A stretch of 64,000 nucleotides of DNA, from assembly GCA_025594325.1 (NCBI GenBank), contig JANHCV010000009.1:248001-312000 (forward strand), given 5' to 3'. This DNA comes from Blastocladiella emersonii ATCC 22665 (Eukaryota; Blastocladiomycota; Blastocladiomycetes; Blastocladiales; Blastocladiaceae). Position 1 is the first letter of the stretch, and each line of letters begins with the position of its first letter. Positions 20,770 to 31,661 of this stretch are shown here, in pieces. The notes under the pieces were generated by a model that was given only the letters and a program-made list of their open reading frames with translations, searched no databases and was not told the DNA's origin. The translations under genes were made by a program, and so were the position numbers.

Positions 20770-22952
20770 CTACTGCGCCTTCCGAAGAAGAGCTTGAAGG
20801 GCGCGTGCCGCCGATGTCAAGTGCACCTCCGCGTTCGCGCCGCTCGCAGCGGGTGCACGCACGGCAGCCGTTGACGCGGCCACGGCGCTAGACGCGAGCG
20901 CCGTGCTGGGGTCTGCGGCGCTGCCCGACACGGCCGCGGCGCTTGTTGCGGCCGTTCCGCGACGCGTCCGCTTCTGCGCCGACGCTGCATCTTTCTTGGC
21001 GGGGCGCTTCCGCTTTGCTACACGTAGAGCCAGGTTAGCTCCACACGTCCATAGCGATCGCGGCCCGCTCGTACCTTGCTTCGCGAAGTCACTCGGACAG
21101 CTCGCTGGGCGCGGCGGAGACTTGGGCGGACGCCCAACCTTGTTGCCGTACTTTCTGGGCGGGTTCCGGACGTCGGGGAGCGCGGATACCCGCGCTTTCT
21201 TGGCCTTGGGCGTCGCGTGCGCCGCGTCGATCCCTGCGTCGTCGTGATTGTCGTCAGGCAGCGGCATGTCGCCGAACTCGGTCTCGAGGAGAACGAGAAC
21301 TTCATCATCCCCACGCTCGAACTCCTCGTCCCAAACGGCAGCTGGAACAGGTCGCACGAGTTCACTGATTGGCCGACCGAAATCTGGACCCGGTAGGCTG
21401 GAACTGATGACGTGCCGGCCAGCGTAAAAAGAGCGCTTGGGGTCCGACATGTGCGTGGGCATGAGGTACGCGTTGTCGATCATGCTGAGCGTGAACCACG
21501 CGTCCTTGTCGTGATGCATGGCTGTGAACGCGTGCACACACGGGTACCCATGCGTGATCCCGCCGTGGCACGAGCACAGCAATGAATGGTCCTCGAACTT
21601 GACGACATACTCGAACACGCCCGGCGAGTCGTACAGGTGCACTCGCCATGCTACGGCCGCTCGCTTGTCAGTCACGTATCCGCGCACCGTACTGCTTGGG
21701 ATCGCTGCGACGCCGTGCTCGAGTTCGAGCTTGGACGCGCGGTGCTTGGGCACATCGTGTTCAGAACCGAATGATGACCTCGGCAACGGTCTGCAGCTCG
21801 TGAGGGATCGTGCGGCCGCCGACCTGATTCGCCTCGCGAACAAGTTCGAGCCCAACCGCGTCGTCCACATGCACGAGGCGAGAGTTTGTGTTTAGCCCGA
21901 ACGACTTCATGAGGCCGTTCATGCCCTCGACGCGCGAGCTGGTCGTGCTGCCCGCGCGGAAGAAGGTGCCAATCGCCCAGCTCGCCCACAGCCGCCGACG
22001 CGTGTACCAGGTACGAGTCGGGTACTCGTACACGCGATCGTCGAGATCTTGGGGTTTCTGGTTCCACAGGCGATTACACTCCTCCTCGGTCCGCGCCTCG
22101 TTAACGCGGCGCAGGAAGTTGCGCGCGGCTTTGCGCAGACCTTCGACGAACGGCGGATCGTCAGCAGTGCGTGGTACCGCCCGGCGCCGGCCGCTGTCGC
22201 GTGTGTCGACCACGACGTCCATGTGCCAGCGACACCCGATGCGCTGGCCGCGTGGGAACACGGCCTCGACGGCTTTCTGCGCGGCCTGGTCGAAATCGGT
22301 GATGACGACGAAGCCTTCAAAGTCGCGCGTGAGGTTGAGCGTCGCGTCCTTGATGAGTGTTTCCGGGTTGAGATTGAGCCCGACTGCTGCAGAGGAATCA
22401 GCCGAATCGCTGGAACGACAAATCACACTGTCAGTCGTTGAGCTCGAAACAGGAAATGGAGCGTTGTCAAGCTCTTCGTACCCGTCCGCGCGCGGCGTAT
22501 CGCTGCACTCGTTGCTGCGAACCGTCGATTGCTGAGCGGGTACACGAGCAGCGCCTTGATCGTCGTCCGCGTGCTCGAGTATGAGCGACTCGATCAGGGC
22601 GTTGGTCGCCTTGGCGGGGAGTGCGCGCGGCGGCATGACCGAGCGACCGCGCGCAGCGTCGATGGCCACTCGAAGCGCCGAAAACGCCCGCTTGTGGTCC
22701 TCGGTCTTCTGCCGCGAAAGCAGCGCTTGAGCCACTAGCCGGGTGTTGAGGTTGCCGTCAACCGCGACGAACACGGACAGGAACAGACCGTCCATGTTGG
22801 TCTTGTACGTGACGTCCTGCATGATGACGCGCGAGTGATCGCCTTGGACCTCGATCTGCTGGCGCCGAACCCAGAATACTCGGCGCGGCCCCTGCGTCTC
22901 GTGGTCAATGTCGACGAACCAGACCGGGTCCTCGTTGCGGTTGTCAAGTGTT
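20770..22952 (-). pseudogene. MULE transposase, 5'-truncated and frameshifted
   Basis: Reading right to left: the frame opens only after a stop in AT-rich DNA near 22960, at DNRNEDPVWFVDIDH; the N-terminal DNA-binding part is absent. Then MQDVTYKTNMDGLFLSVFVA, the MULE core ITDFDQAAQKAVEAVFPRGQ and CRWHM, and SSRVEGMNG. At about 21766 the frame shifts (EVIIRF then stop in one frame; SEHDVPKHRASKLE continues in another). The second part has a SWIM zinc finger CSCHGGITHGYPCVHAF near 21560, an AT-hook-like KVGRPPKSPPRP and a basic tail KRKRPAKKD, split by a 57-nt intron at 21074-21018. Ends at 20770. A programmed frameshift is unlikely given the N-terminal loss. Confidence 0.85.
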
Positions 22953-23060
22953 GATTTTTTTTAAAGATACACGAGTAGTTTTTTACGCGTCTAGATTGCT
23001 CCTGATTTTTTTCGTCTCGAGGTGCAGCGGTCCTCGGCTGAACAAATCGACGCGTCGCGA

Positions 23061-23148
23061 TATCATGTGATGTGGCGTTGGTGCAGAATGGAGGGGTGGT
23101 GCAGGATAGGAGACTGGTGCAGAATAGCCGGGGGTGGTGCAGGATAGG
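23061..23148 (-). repeat. Right terminal inverted repeat
   Basis: Inverted partner of 20438-20525, ending 7 bp before the right target-site copy. Confidence 0.9.
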
Positions 23149-23155
23149 TTTTGCC

Positions 23156-23163
23156 CATGCGAG
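23156..23163. repeat. Target-site duplication, right copy
   Basis: CATGCGAG, same as 20423-20430. Eight bases is within the range known for MULE and hAT elements. Confidence 0.8.
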
Positions 23164-23348
23164 TCGAACGGCCCTGGTTCCATCGCTTTCGCGATGACAG
23201 GCGTGCGATAGCGAAAGCCGCGAAGCTCATGTCATGGCCTTCGAGTCACGAAGTGTGTCGCGCCGGTGGCTCATCAGCCGTGGGATCAGTGACGCGTCGA
23301 GTGAATCAAAACAAGTTTATGATCTATGTACACGGAGCACAAATCTGC

Positions 23349-24663
23349 TCACTCCATCGGCATATCCATGCCGGCGTCGTGCTGCGCGCTGACGTACGCC
23401 GCAATGTTCATGCCAGCGGGGATCAGCACGTGGCTGCCGCCCGCCGTGTAGTTGCTGTCGACGAGCCCGTCGTGGTTGACATCCGCGTTGTGGAAGATGC
23501 TGCCGCCGACGTCGCGCAACGACAGCGACGAGAGCCCCGTGTCGTGGTCGGTCCACGCCAGCACGTCAATCTTGCTGTCGCCGTTCGTGTCGACGCCCAC
23601 CATTGTCACGTTCCAGTGCCCGTCGCTCGACCGGACCTCGCCGCTCTTGTCGATGAAGTCGCTCGTGTCGACCATCTCGCCGTGGTGCGGATCGAGAGCC
23701 GCCGCGTGCTGGTCAAGGCGCGCGTGGATCTCGTCCGCGGTCGGGGCCACGTCGCGCGACACCTCGATCATCTCGTCAGCCGGGTCCGCGGAGCCCGAGT
23801 CGTTGTCGTGCTCGTCAGCCACGTCACGGGCGACCTCAACCATCTCGTCAGCCGGATCCGCCGCGCCCGCGTCGTCGTGCTCATTGGCCACGTCGCGAGC
23901 GCCGTCGCCACCAGTGCCTAGGTCCGCACCGCCAAACACGGGCTCAAAGAGAACTATCGGTTGGAGAGATTGCGTCAGTTGTCGGCTCCGCGAGAGGATG
24001 GTGAGCGCGAGGCAACGTACGCTCAGTGCGGTTGGCCGAAGCGACCACCGTGGGCTCGTCGTTTCCGAGCTCCGCGTCAATGAGCGCGGCCGCGTCGGCC
24101 CACGACACGCCCGAGTTGGCGCTATCGGTCATGACGTTGACGACGGCGTTGGTGAACGGGCTGCCCATCGCGTCGGCGAGCGACGCCGTGCCCGCGTCGT
24201 TCGTGGACGACAGGCACACGACGTTGCCGGCAATGTCGCTACCCGAAAGGTCGAGGTCGCCGATCGTCCCCGTGTGGCCCGCGTCCATGACCATGGTGCA
24301 GTTGACGTCCGCCGTCAGGTCGGCGAGGATCGCGCGGATCTCGTCGTCCGTGATCGCGCCGTCGGACACGGTCAGGAACTCGTTCTGCCCGTCGGCCTCG
24401 GCGCCCGTGGCGTCGGGCGACTGCCCGCCCATGCCCGAGAAGGAGAAGAGCAGGTTGTCGCCGGGCTGCGCGTTGTCGACCATGGACCGCAGCGAGTTGA
24501 GCACGTCGTCGCGCGTCACGACCGACGTGTACGCGTCCGTCAGCGTCTCGACGTTCTCGATGCCGAGCTGCCCCGCGAGACCCGCCATGTTGTACGCGTC
24601 CACGTCCGACCCGGCGAGCTCGCTGCCGTAGGTCATTCCGACGCAGAGTGCAATGTTCGGCAT
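23349..24663 (-). CDS. Metacaspase-like pseudoenzyme with Ca-loop tail
   Basis: Exons 24663-24021 and 23953-23349, 67-nt intron, 415 residues. Residues 1-200 follow the metacaspase p20 order: IALCVGMTYGSELAGSDVDA, VETLTDAYTSVVTRDDVL, then GDNLLFSFSGMGGQ where active enzymes have SGHGGQ, and CTMVMDAGHTGT where they have D[AS]CHSGT. So the catalytic His is Met (residue 78) and the catalytic Cys is Gly (residue 129); no replacement dyad is visible. The C-terminal part has two near-identical acidic units with the core DPADEM[VI]EV and then two EF-hand/dockerin-like loops, DTNGDSKID and DVNHDGLVD. No signal peptide is obvious. It probably binds Ca and lacks protease activity. It sits next to the transposon and the LRR block. 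Confidence 0.8.
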
Positions 24664-25004
24664 GGTTGATGATGATGAGTTTACGTTGCTAGGATGTGTG
24701 CGAGATGTTGAGCAGACCAGGAGCGCGGGGGCTCGAGGGTTTTGTAGGGACCAGGGCCGCCGTGGGCGGTTCGGTTTCAAGGCGAGGCGCAGTGTATTAT
24801 TAGATTGTAACGTGGGTGGCGCAGCGCGAAACCGCAATGCGTGTGCGTGTCCGCGGCGCGCTGCGGCTGACGCAACGGTTGACGCAACGGCTGCCGGTCG
24901 ATCATGCAACCGATCAAATGCCAGAGAATGGCGATTGTATGTCTCATGTCATGTAAGTCAATACTACAGATCCTCCTCGCCCTCGAGAATCCACTAAAGT
25001 ACTC
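24664..25004. other. Promoter of the metacaspase-like gene
   Basis: 340 bp between the metacaspase-like ATG and the end of the first LRR gene; no gene recognised. Confidence 0.4.
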
Positions 25005-26879
25005 CTAGTACGCGACTTCGGGCTGATTATCGTACATTTGCCAGTACTCGATCCCGGGCTCGCCCTCAGCGAGACCATACTCCTCGTACGGATCGCCCGC
25101 GAGCAGAGCTGCGTCGAGATCAGCGGGCGGAACAACTGCTTCGCGCTGGCCGCGTCGCTTGCCAGAGTCTGACTGGATTAGCGTGACGCCTGCGGGGAGC
25201 TGCGCGGCGAGAGCGTCCAGAAACACGTCGCTAATTCGCGAGTTGACCGTGATCCGCGTGAGCGTCGACGGGAGCGCCTCGGTGACGAGTGCCCACCATG
25301 CGCGGCGGCCGACAAACCAGCCCGTCAGATCGAGGGTCTCAAGCGCGGGCGGGAGATGTTCGATGGCGGAGATGAAGCTGCCGTGATACCACGTTCGCAG
25401 GCGGTTGAAGGCAAGGTGCTTCAGAGTACGTGGAAGCGCACTGACAAGAGCAGCCGAGGCTTCCTCGCGCTGGTTGTAAAGCGCAGAAGATACGATTCAA
25501 GTCTCGGCCACGCTTTCTTCCTTGTCGTCAAAGTCGACGTAGGTTTCGGCGAGCTCGAGCCGCTCGAGTCGCGGCGGCATGTGCGTCACGAGCGGAGAGT
25601 GGTCGCTGATTCCATTGCCCGAGAGCAGGAGCGTCGCGAGCGAGCTGGGCAAGTGAGGCGCTATCGCGGCGAGTCCCTGGTCGCCAATCCACGATCCGCT
25701 CAGATCGAGCAGCGAGAGCTTCTGTGAAAAGTGCGAGGCGACGTAGCCTAGAGCTTTGGCGGTCGAGCTGGGCAGGGTTTGCCAACGGGAACGATCAAAA
25801 AGTTCGAGTCCAGCAAGTCGTAGCTCCGCGAGCCCGCGCGGGAAGGCGCGGCTAAGCGCCTTGAGATCATCATCATCCAAAACGTTCTTGCTCAAATCGA
25901 GTCGCTCGATCGAGGGAGGAAGCGGGTCTCGGAGCAGCCGCGCGAGACCATGGCGCTGGTAGCAGCTGCTGAGGTTGAGCGACACAAGCGAAGACGGCCA
26001 GTGCACAGATGAACGACTGACCTCGTCATCACGCGGTGTAAAACACCATGTAGGGTCAAGTCGATTGGACGAGAGATCGAGGCGCAGGACGGTATCTGGG
26101 AACGAGATCTTGGCGAGCGACGCGAAAGTCAAGTCGCAGGTCGTAAGTAATATGGTCGACACCCGCTGGTGCTTGCTCTCGAGTGCGTCCGAGAGCCGCT
26201 GCGCGCCACACTCGGTGATACGCTTCAAGCAAATGTCGACGGTGGATGCACGACCCGACGCGATTTTGTCGGCCAACGCGCTGATTGCAGCGTCGCCTGC
26301 TGGCGCGACTCCCAAGTCGAGCTAGACACATGCGAACGCGGGCTCATCAGCGACCATCCTCAAAGAAATGGCGGTCATCGGCACAGACAGGTGCACGCTT
26401 AACAATCGTACCACTAGATCAACCTTGGGCGTCCCAACCAGATGCTGCAGGTCAAACATGACCAGCAGCTGCAGACTCGGGGCTTCGACCCCTTCAATTG
26501 GGATCCCAACGTCCCGCCACGCCGCCACTCTATGTAGTTTGTGTTTAAGATCGCTCCGTATTAAGACGTTGTCTCCCGGAAGGCGGCCACCCGCTGCAGC
26601 CCACACGCGCAACGCGGGCCGGTTGACGTAAATCGCAGCGTGGAAGATCGAGATCATGCGCCGAATCGTGGCGAAAGCGCGAGGCTGCACCCCGGGAACG
26701 TCGTCGCGGCGCATGACGCGGGTATAATGTGCCAAACTTTGTACGAGCGCAGCCCCGTCCTTGACCAGCGAGGCGGTGCCGACATCGTGCAGTGACACCG
26801 CCTCCACGAGGATGCGTTCAATGACGTCGATCACAAGAGCAAGTTTAGGCGATATAGTTGCATCAAGTTTCATGGTCAT
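25005..26879 (-). pseudogene. Leucine-rich-repeat protein, copy A (nonsense codon)
   Basis: Exons 26879-26412 and 26321-25005 (90-nt intron at the same place as in the paralogues, after KVDLV). Residues 1-150 are a helical domain beginning VIDVIERILVEA, weakly F-box-like. Then six or more LRRs of the form SIERLDLSKNVLDDDDL and LSLLDLSGSWIGDQGLAAI, and a conserved cap ending DPYEEYGLAEGEPGIEYW. At codon 431 (25499-25497) a TGA replaces the position occupied by Arg in copy B (TTR versus ET-stop). Beyond it 164 codons stay open and conserved to the normal end. Total length is divisible by three. Either recent inactivation, stop readthrough, or a sequencing error. Confidence 0.8.
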
Positions 26880-27063
26880 GGGCTACATAAATTGCGGAGA
26901 TGTGGGAGGGGAGGCGCCGCGCGACCTCCGACCCGCTCAAGTTGGTTGCGCTTCGGGGCGGCCGAACGCGCGAGCATCGGGTGCCGTGCTTCGGGCACCA
27001 AGGCGGAAGGCTGCTTCTCGATCGAATGCCACAAAATACGAGGGTGTGTCAAAACTATTGATT

Positions 27064-28953
27064 CTAATCGCGCTCGGACGGCCCGCCATTGTACTTGTAG
27101 TACGCGAGGTGAGGGTTGTCCTTGTGCAGCTCCCAGAACTCCAATCCGGGCTCGCCATGCTCAGGATTCTCCTCGTACGGATCGTTTGCAACAACGGTTG
27201 CATCCAGCTTAGTGGGCGGAACACCCGGCTCGCGCTGGCCGCGTCTCTCAGCGGCACCTGGCTGGATCAGCGTGACACCCATGGGGAGCTGGGCGGCGAG
27301 GGCATCCATGAACTGCTGGTTGATGCGCGAGTCAACCGTGATCTGCGGAAGCGTCGATGGAAGCGCCGCGGTGGCGAGTGTCCACCATGCGCGGCGGCTC
27401 ACGAACCAGTTGCTGAGGTCGAGGGATTTGAGCGCGGGCGGGAGATGCTCAATAAGGTAGACAAAGCTGCGATGATAACGCGTGCGCAAACGGTTGAAGG
27501 CAAGGTGTTTGAGCGTGTTCGGAAGAGAGTCGATGAGAGCGGCCGACGCCTCGTCACGCTGATTGCAGAGCGCGGAGCACAGAATGCGAGTAGTACCGAC
27601 GCTGAGTTCGTGATCCTCGAAGCTGTTGATGGATTCGGCCAGCTCGAGGCGCACAAGTCGCGGCGGCATGTACGAAACAAGCGGAGAGTAGTCACCAATG
27701 CCGTTCTTGGACAGCAGGAGCGTCTCGAGGGAAGCGGGCAAGTGCGGAGCGATCGCGGCGAGGCCTTGGTCGCAGATCCAGGACCCGCTCAAATCGAGCA
27801 GCGTCAGCGTCGGAGGCAAGCTTTTGGCCATGGAACCAAGCGACTCGGTGGTACACTCGTCCAAAGTCTCGCCAGGGTAGCGGTCAAAGAGCACCAAGTT
27901 GGCGAGCCGCAGCTCGTTGAGTTGTGGCGGAAGGGCAAGGCCGAGCGCGCAAATATCATCGTCGTCCAGGTCGTTGTTGCTTAGGTCAAGTCGTTCGATC
28001 GAGGCAGGAAGCGGGTGCTCGAGTAGCTGCAAAGTGGACAGACTTGGGCTGCAGCTGTTGAGTTTGAGTGATACGAGCAAGGGCGGCAGTCGCACAGTAA
28101 AAGAGCGACCAGTGGAAGTCTGTGGAGCCATGTTCCACCCGGAGCCAAGCCGATTGAATGAAAGATCGAGGTGCAGGACGGTTGCGGGAAAAGTGATCTC
28201 GGCAAGCGAAGCCAAGGTCAAGTCGCAGGTCGTGAGTGAAATGCTCGACACGCACTGGTGCTCGCTCGCGAGTAGTTTTGAGAGCAGCTGCGCGCCAGTC
28301 ACGGTGATCCGTTTTGTGGAGATTGCGATAGCGGAAACGTCACCCGAAGCGATACCGTCGGCCAGAGCAGCGATTGTAACGTCGCCCGCCGGCGGGACGC
28401 TGGGATTAAGCTACACGCACGCGAAGGTACATACGCGTCAGCAGCGAGCAGATGAGTGACGTTGACACTTCTGAGTGGGAGATGGCCGTACCGCCAAGTC
28501 AACCTGGTCCGCGCCAACCAAATGTCCGAGATTGAACATGACAAGCAGCTGCAGGCTCGGCGCCTTCACGCCTTTGATTGGAATTCCGATATCTCGCCAC
28601 GCCTCCACCTTGTACACGTGGGGATCAAGGTCGCCATGAATCGAGTGGTCCGACCCCGAAATGCAGCCGCCCGCGGAAGCCCACACCCGTAGCACGGGGA
28701 ACAGGTCGTACATCGCAGCAAAGGCCACGGGGATCATGCGCCGAATCGCGGCGAAAGCGCGCGGCTGGACACTAGGAATGTCCTCGCGGCGCATGACGCG
28801 GGCGTACTGGGCCAAAGAGTGCACGAGCGCGGTGGCGTTCAGGACCGTGTTGGCGGTCCCAACGTCGTGCAAGGTCACCGCCTCCACGAGAATCCGGTCG
28901 ATGACATCGGTTACGAGGAAGGGCTTGCGCAATAGTTTTGCATCAGCTTCCAT
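27064..28953 (-). CDS. Leucine-rich-repeat protein, copy B (intact)
   Basis: Exons 28953-28492 and 28410-27064, 81-nt intron, 602 residues, in frame throughout. N-terminal helical domain starts MEADAKLLRKPFLVTDVIDR, reminiscent of an F-box (hydrophobic core plus IL.EA) but divergent. LRR region about residues 190-470: LTLASLAEITFPATVLHLDL, SIERLDLSNNDLDDDDI, LTLLDLSGSWICDQGLAAI, LETLLLSKNGIGDY. The end carries ITVDSRINQQFMDALAAQLP and DPYEENPEHGEPGLEFWEL. No signal peptide or transmembrane segment. As family members elsewhere with F-box plus LRR bind substrates for ubiquitin ligases, that is a possible role; ligand-sensing is another. This is the only intact copy of four here. Confidence 0.8.
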
Positions 28954-29141
28954 GGTCTAAGAGATTTCTTTCGTTGAGTTGAGGGGACGGGTACGGGAGT
29001 GCGAGCGCGCTGTTGAGCGAAGTGCCACAGCGGTAGGGCAATGACATCAGAGTGGCCGCACGGCACATGTACGACACGTCCAACCGCGCGGTAGCCCCAA
29101 GCGGTTCTGTGTGTCTTTCATGGCACAGCCCGCAGTTCAAG

Positions 29142-29369
29142 TTAAGTATTTACAGATAGTTTAACGAGAGCCGCAATCGCAAGGGCCCACCGCAAGTAGC
29201 GATCAATGAACCAGCTTAGAAGGTCAAGCGGCTTGAGCGCGGACGAAAAGCTGTGAGGGTCCAAGCAAAGGCAGCACCAGCTTCTACCAAAAAAATCTTG
29301 CTCGAGCTCGTGCTGTGAGACGGCGAACACCAAGATCCGGTCGATGGCATCGGTCACAAGGCACGGCAT
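29142..29369 (-). pseudogene. LRR gene relic, internally deleted
   Basis: About 75 codons that join the start of the family's N-terminal domain (MPCLVTDAIDRILVFAVSQHE) directly to a C-terminal segment (SSALKPLDLLSWFIDRYLRW, matching PPALKSLDLSNWFVSRRAWW of copy B). Roughly 350 codons between are gone. Closest in its start to copy C. Confidence 0.7.
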
Positions 29370-29656
29370 CCGCGGTCGCGCTGGCCACGTTTTGATACGC
29401 CGCAATAAACAAGAGAAACGTCTTTGTTGCTTTGCAACGGAGGCGTTGAGTGCTGCATTTGCATGTTCCGCAGCATCGGAGCGCTCATCAATTGGGCTTG
29501 CACTGCGGGACGCGTTACAAATATATTGTAAACAGAGCAAACTCGCGTCAATCGCGTCGATCATGATTGAACTCAAACACACTTGACTTCAATGCGAAGC
29601 CAAGGAGGGAAAGAACATTGAACAACATATATTCAAACGTTATGCACCATGGCAGA

Positions 29657-31661
29657 CTAGTACTTGTCCCCAGACTCGTCCGCGTCGTCGAACACGTCTG
29701 CAAAGTCGAGCCCATCAATATTTTCGAACTCAGAGTCGGAGAGCTGAGCAACCAAGTGCTCATCGAATTTAAGCTCATCAACTTCCGGGAAATCGGGATC
29801 GTAGTTGTCAAAAGTTACCCGAGGATTGGCCGCAAAGACCTCCCAGAACTCTTTCCCAGGGTGAAGCTCATTCGGTCCAGTCTCGTAAGGATCGTTACTG
29901 AACCGAGCCGCGTCGAACGAAGCAGGTGATTTGCTACGATTATCGCGCTGGCCGTGCTGCTGGATTCGATCAAAAAAGTCGCACAGAACGACGCCAACTG
30001 GGAGCTGCTTGGCGAGGGTGTCAGAAGGTCGTGTGCGACGCGTAAATCGATCTTAATCGTCTTGAGAGTCGCTGGGAGCGTGGCCGTGACCAAGCTCCAC
30101 CAAGCGCGGCGGCTGACAAACCAACCTGTGAGGTCGAGCGACTCGAGCGAGGGCGGAAAGTGCTGGACAAAGTACACGAAAGCACGGTGGTACCGCGTGC
30201 GCAGGCGATTGAAAGCGAGGTGCTTGAGAGTACGCGGGAGCGCGTCAATAAGCGCTATCGACCCCTCCTCACGCTGATTGCGGAGTGCCAAATACAACAA
30301 GGACGCGGCACCAATTTTGTCCCCTGCTTTTACGAAGCCTGTGGAGCACTCCGCGATCTCAAGCCGTTGGAGTCGCGGTGGAGGTTGGGCAATGAGCGGG
30401 CCGTGGTGAGTGATGCCGCAGTTGGAGAGGCCAAGCGAAACGAGCGAGGCAGGCAGATGAGGTACGAGCATGGCCAGTCCCGCGTCGCCAATGTGTGTAT
30501 AGCGCAGGTCAAGTCGGTTCAGGGTTGGGGCAAGGCGCGAGAAAAATATATTCATGCCAGGAGCAACGGGACCAGGGATGCCGTGACGGTAGTGTTGCAC
30601 GAATTTCATTGAGCCACAGCGAAGCTCTTTGAGTGCTTGAGGAAGCGCGCGGCCGACCGTCTCGAGATCGGGGTCATTCAGGACGTTGATGCTCAGGTCG
30701 AGTTTCTCGAGCGAAGCGGGCAGCGGCTCTTGAAAAAGTCGAACGAGACCAAAATCCTGGCTACAATTGGAGAGGTTGATTGAGCGAAGCGAACGTGGCA
30801 AGAGCACAGTTGGTAGGTCCTGCTCACGAAGCCCCGAGTGAAGCCGCCGCGAAGTGCCGATGCGGTTTTCTGAAACGTCCAGCTCCAAAAGTGCTGCAGG
30901 GAAGGCAAATTCGGCGAGCGCAACAAGGGTCAAGTCGCACGCTGTTAGGGAGAGATGCGTTACATGGCGGGAACCGTCCGCAATTGCCTGCGAAAGCATT
31001 CGCGCCCCGCTCGGTGTGACGCGCATACAAGACAAGTAAACATTGAAGCGCAATTTGAACGAGTCGTCGCTGACCCTTTCATTGATCTCGGCGTCGCCTT
31101 TAGGAGGGATTGATGGATCAAACTACGAACGTGCGTGCGCAGTGGGTTATTTTTAAACAATTTTGGGTTAGCCGTGAATGGAGGAGTGTAGCGTACAACC
31201 AAGTCAACCTTGTGACCCAGGTCCAACAGGTCAAGGTTGAACATAGCGACGAGGTGCGGGTCAACGTGTTGGGCGCAATCAACTGGAATCCCGGCGTCGC
31301 GAAGCGCCTCCATCTTGCACAGGTCATAGCGAACAGAGCCTCTTGTGAGCAAATTGCGCGATGCGACAAGCCGATGGCCTGTTGCGGCCCAAGCCCGCAG
31401 TGCGGGCACGTTGCAGTCCCGTTGCGCGCGGACGAAGGTAATTTGGCGTCGCAGTGTCGCGTGAGCTTGGGGTATGACGCTCGGAATGTTGGCGCGCAGC
31501 ATGACGCGCGTGTAATTGGCCAGCGTATGCACAAAGGAAGCACCATCCTCGACCGAAAAGCCCTGTCCAAGTTCATGCTGCGAGACGGCGAACATCAAGA
31601 TCCGGTCAATGGCATCATTCACGAGTCGCGCCATCCGCGGCCTCGTTGCATTAGCTTCCAT
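29657..31661 (-). pseudogene. Leucine-rich-repeat protein, copy C (frameshift)
   Basis: Exons 31661-31197 and 31122-29657 with the family intron (74 nt). N-terminus MEANATRPRMARLVNDAIDR; LRRs include SLEKLDLSINVLNDPDLETV and LNRLDLRYTHIGDAGLAML. Conservation with copies A and B runs in one frame to LRVAHDLL (about 30030), then must change frame to continue as DTLAKQLPVGVVLCDFFDR and on to DPYETGPNELHPGKEFWE. The restored frame is open for about 120 codons and ends at TAG 29657 with an extra acidic tail. Exon sum is 2 mod 3, confirming one indel. If translated as is, the frame ends at 29815 with an unrelated tail. Confidence 0.75.

Larger units (their letters stand above)
20431..23155. mobile_element. 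Mutator-like DNA transposon (MULE), 2725 bp, degenerate
   Basis: Flanked by an 8-bp duplication (CATGCGAG) and by 88-bp inverted repeats at 20438-20525 and 23061-23148, each set 7 bp in from the end; both ends start with GG. The repeats are near identical. Inside each are four iterons built on TATCCTGCACCA or ATTCTGCACCA, plausible transposase-binding sites. The internal region encodes a minus-strand MULE transposase with a SWIM zinc finger, but its N-terminus is lost and one frameshift is present, so the copy is probably not autonomous. High TIR identity suggests a fairly recent insertion or that TIRs are kept by activity in trans. Confidence 0.9.
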
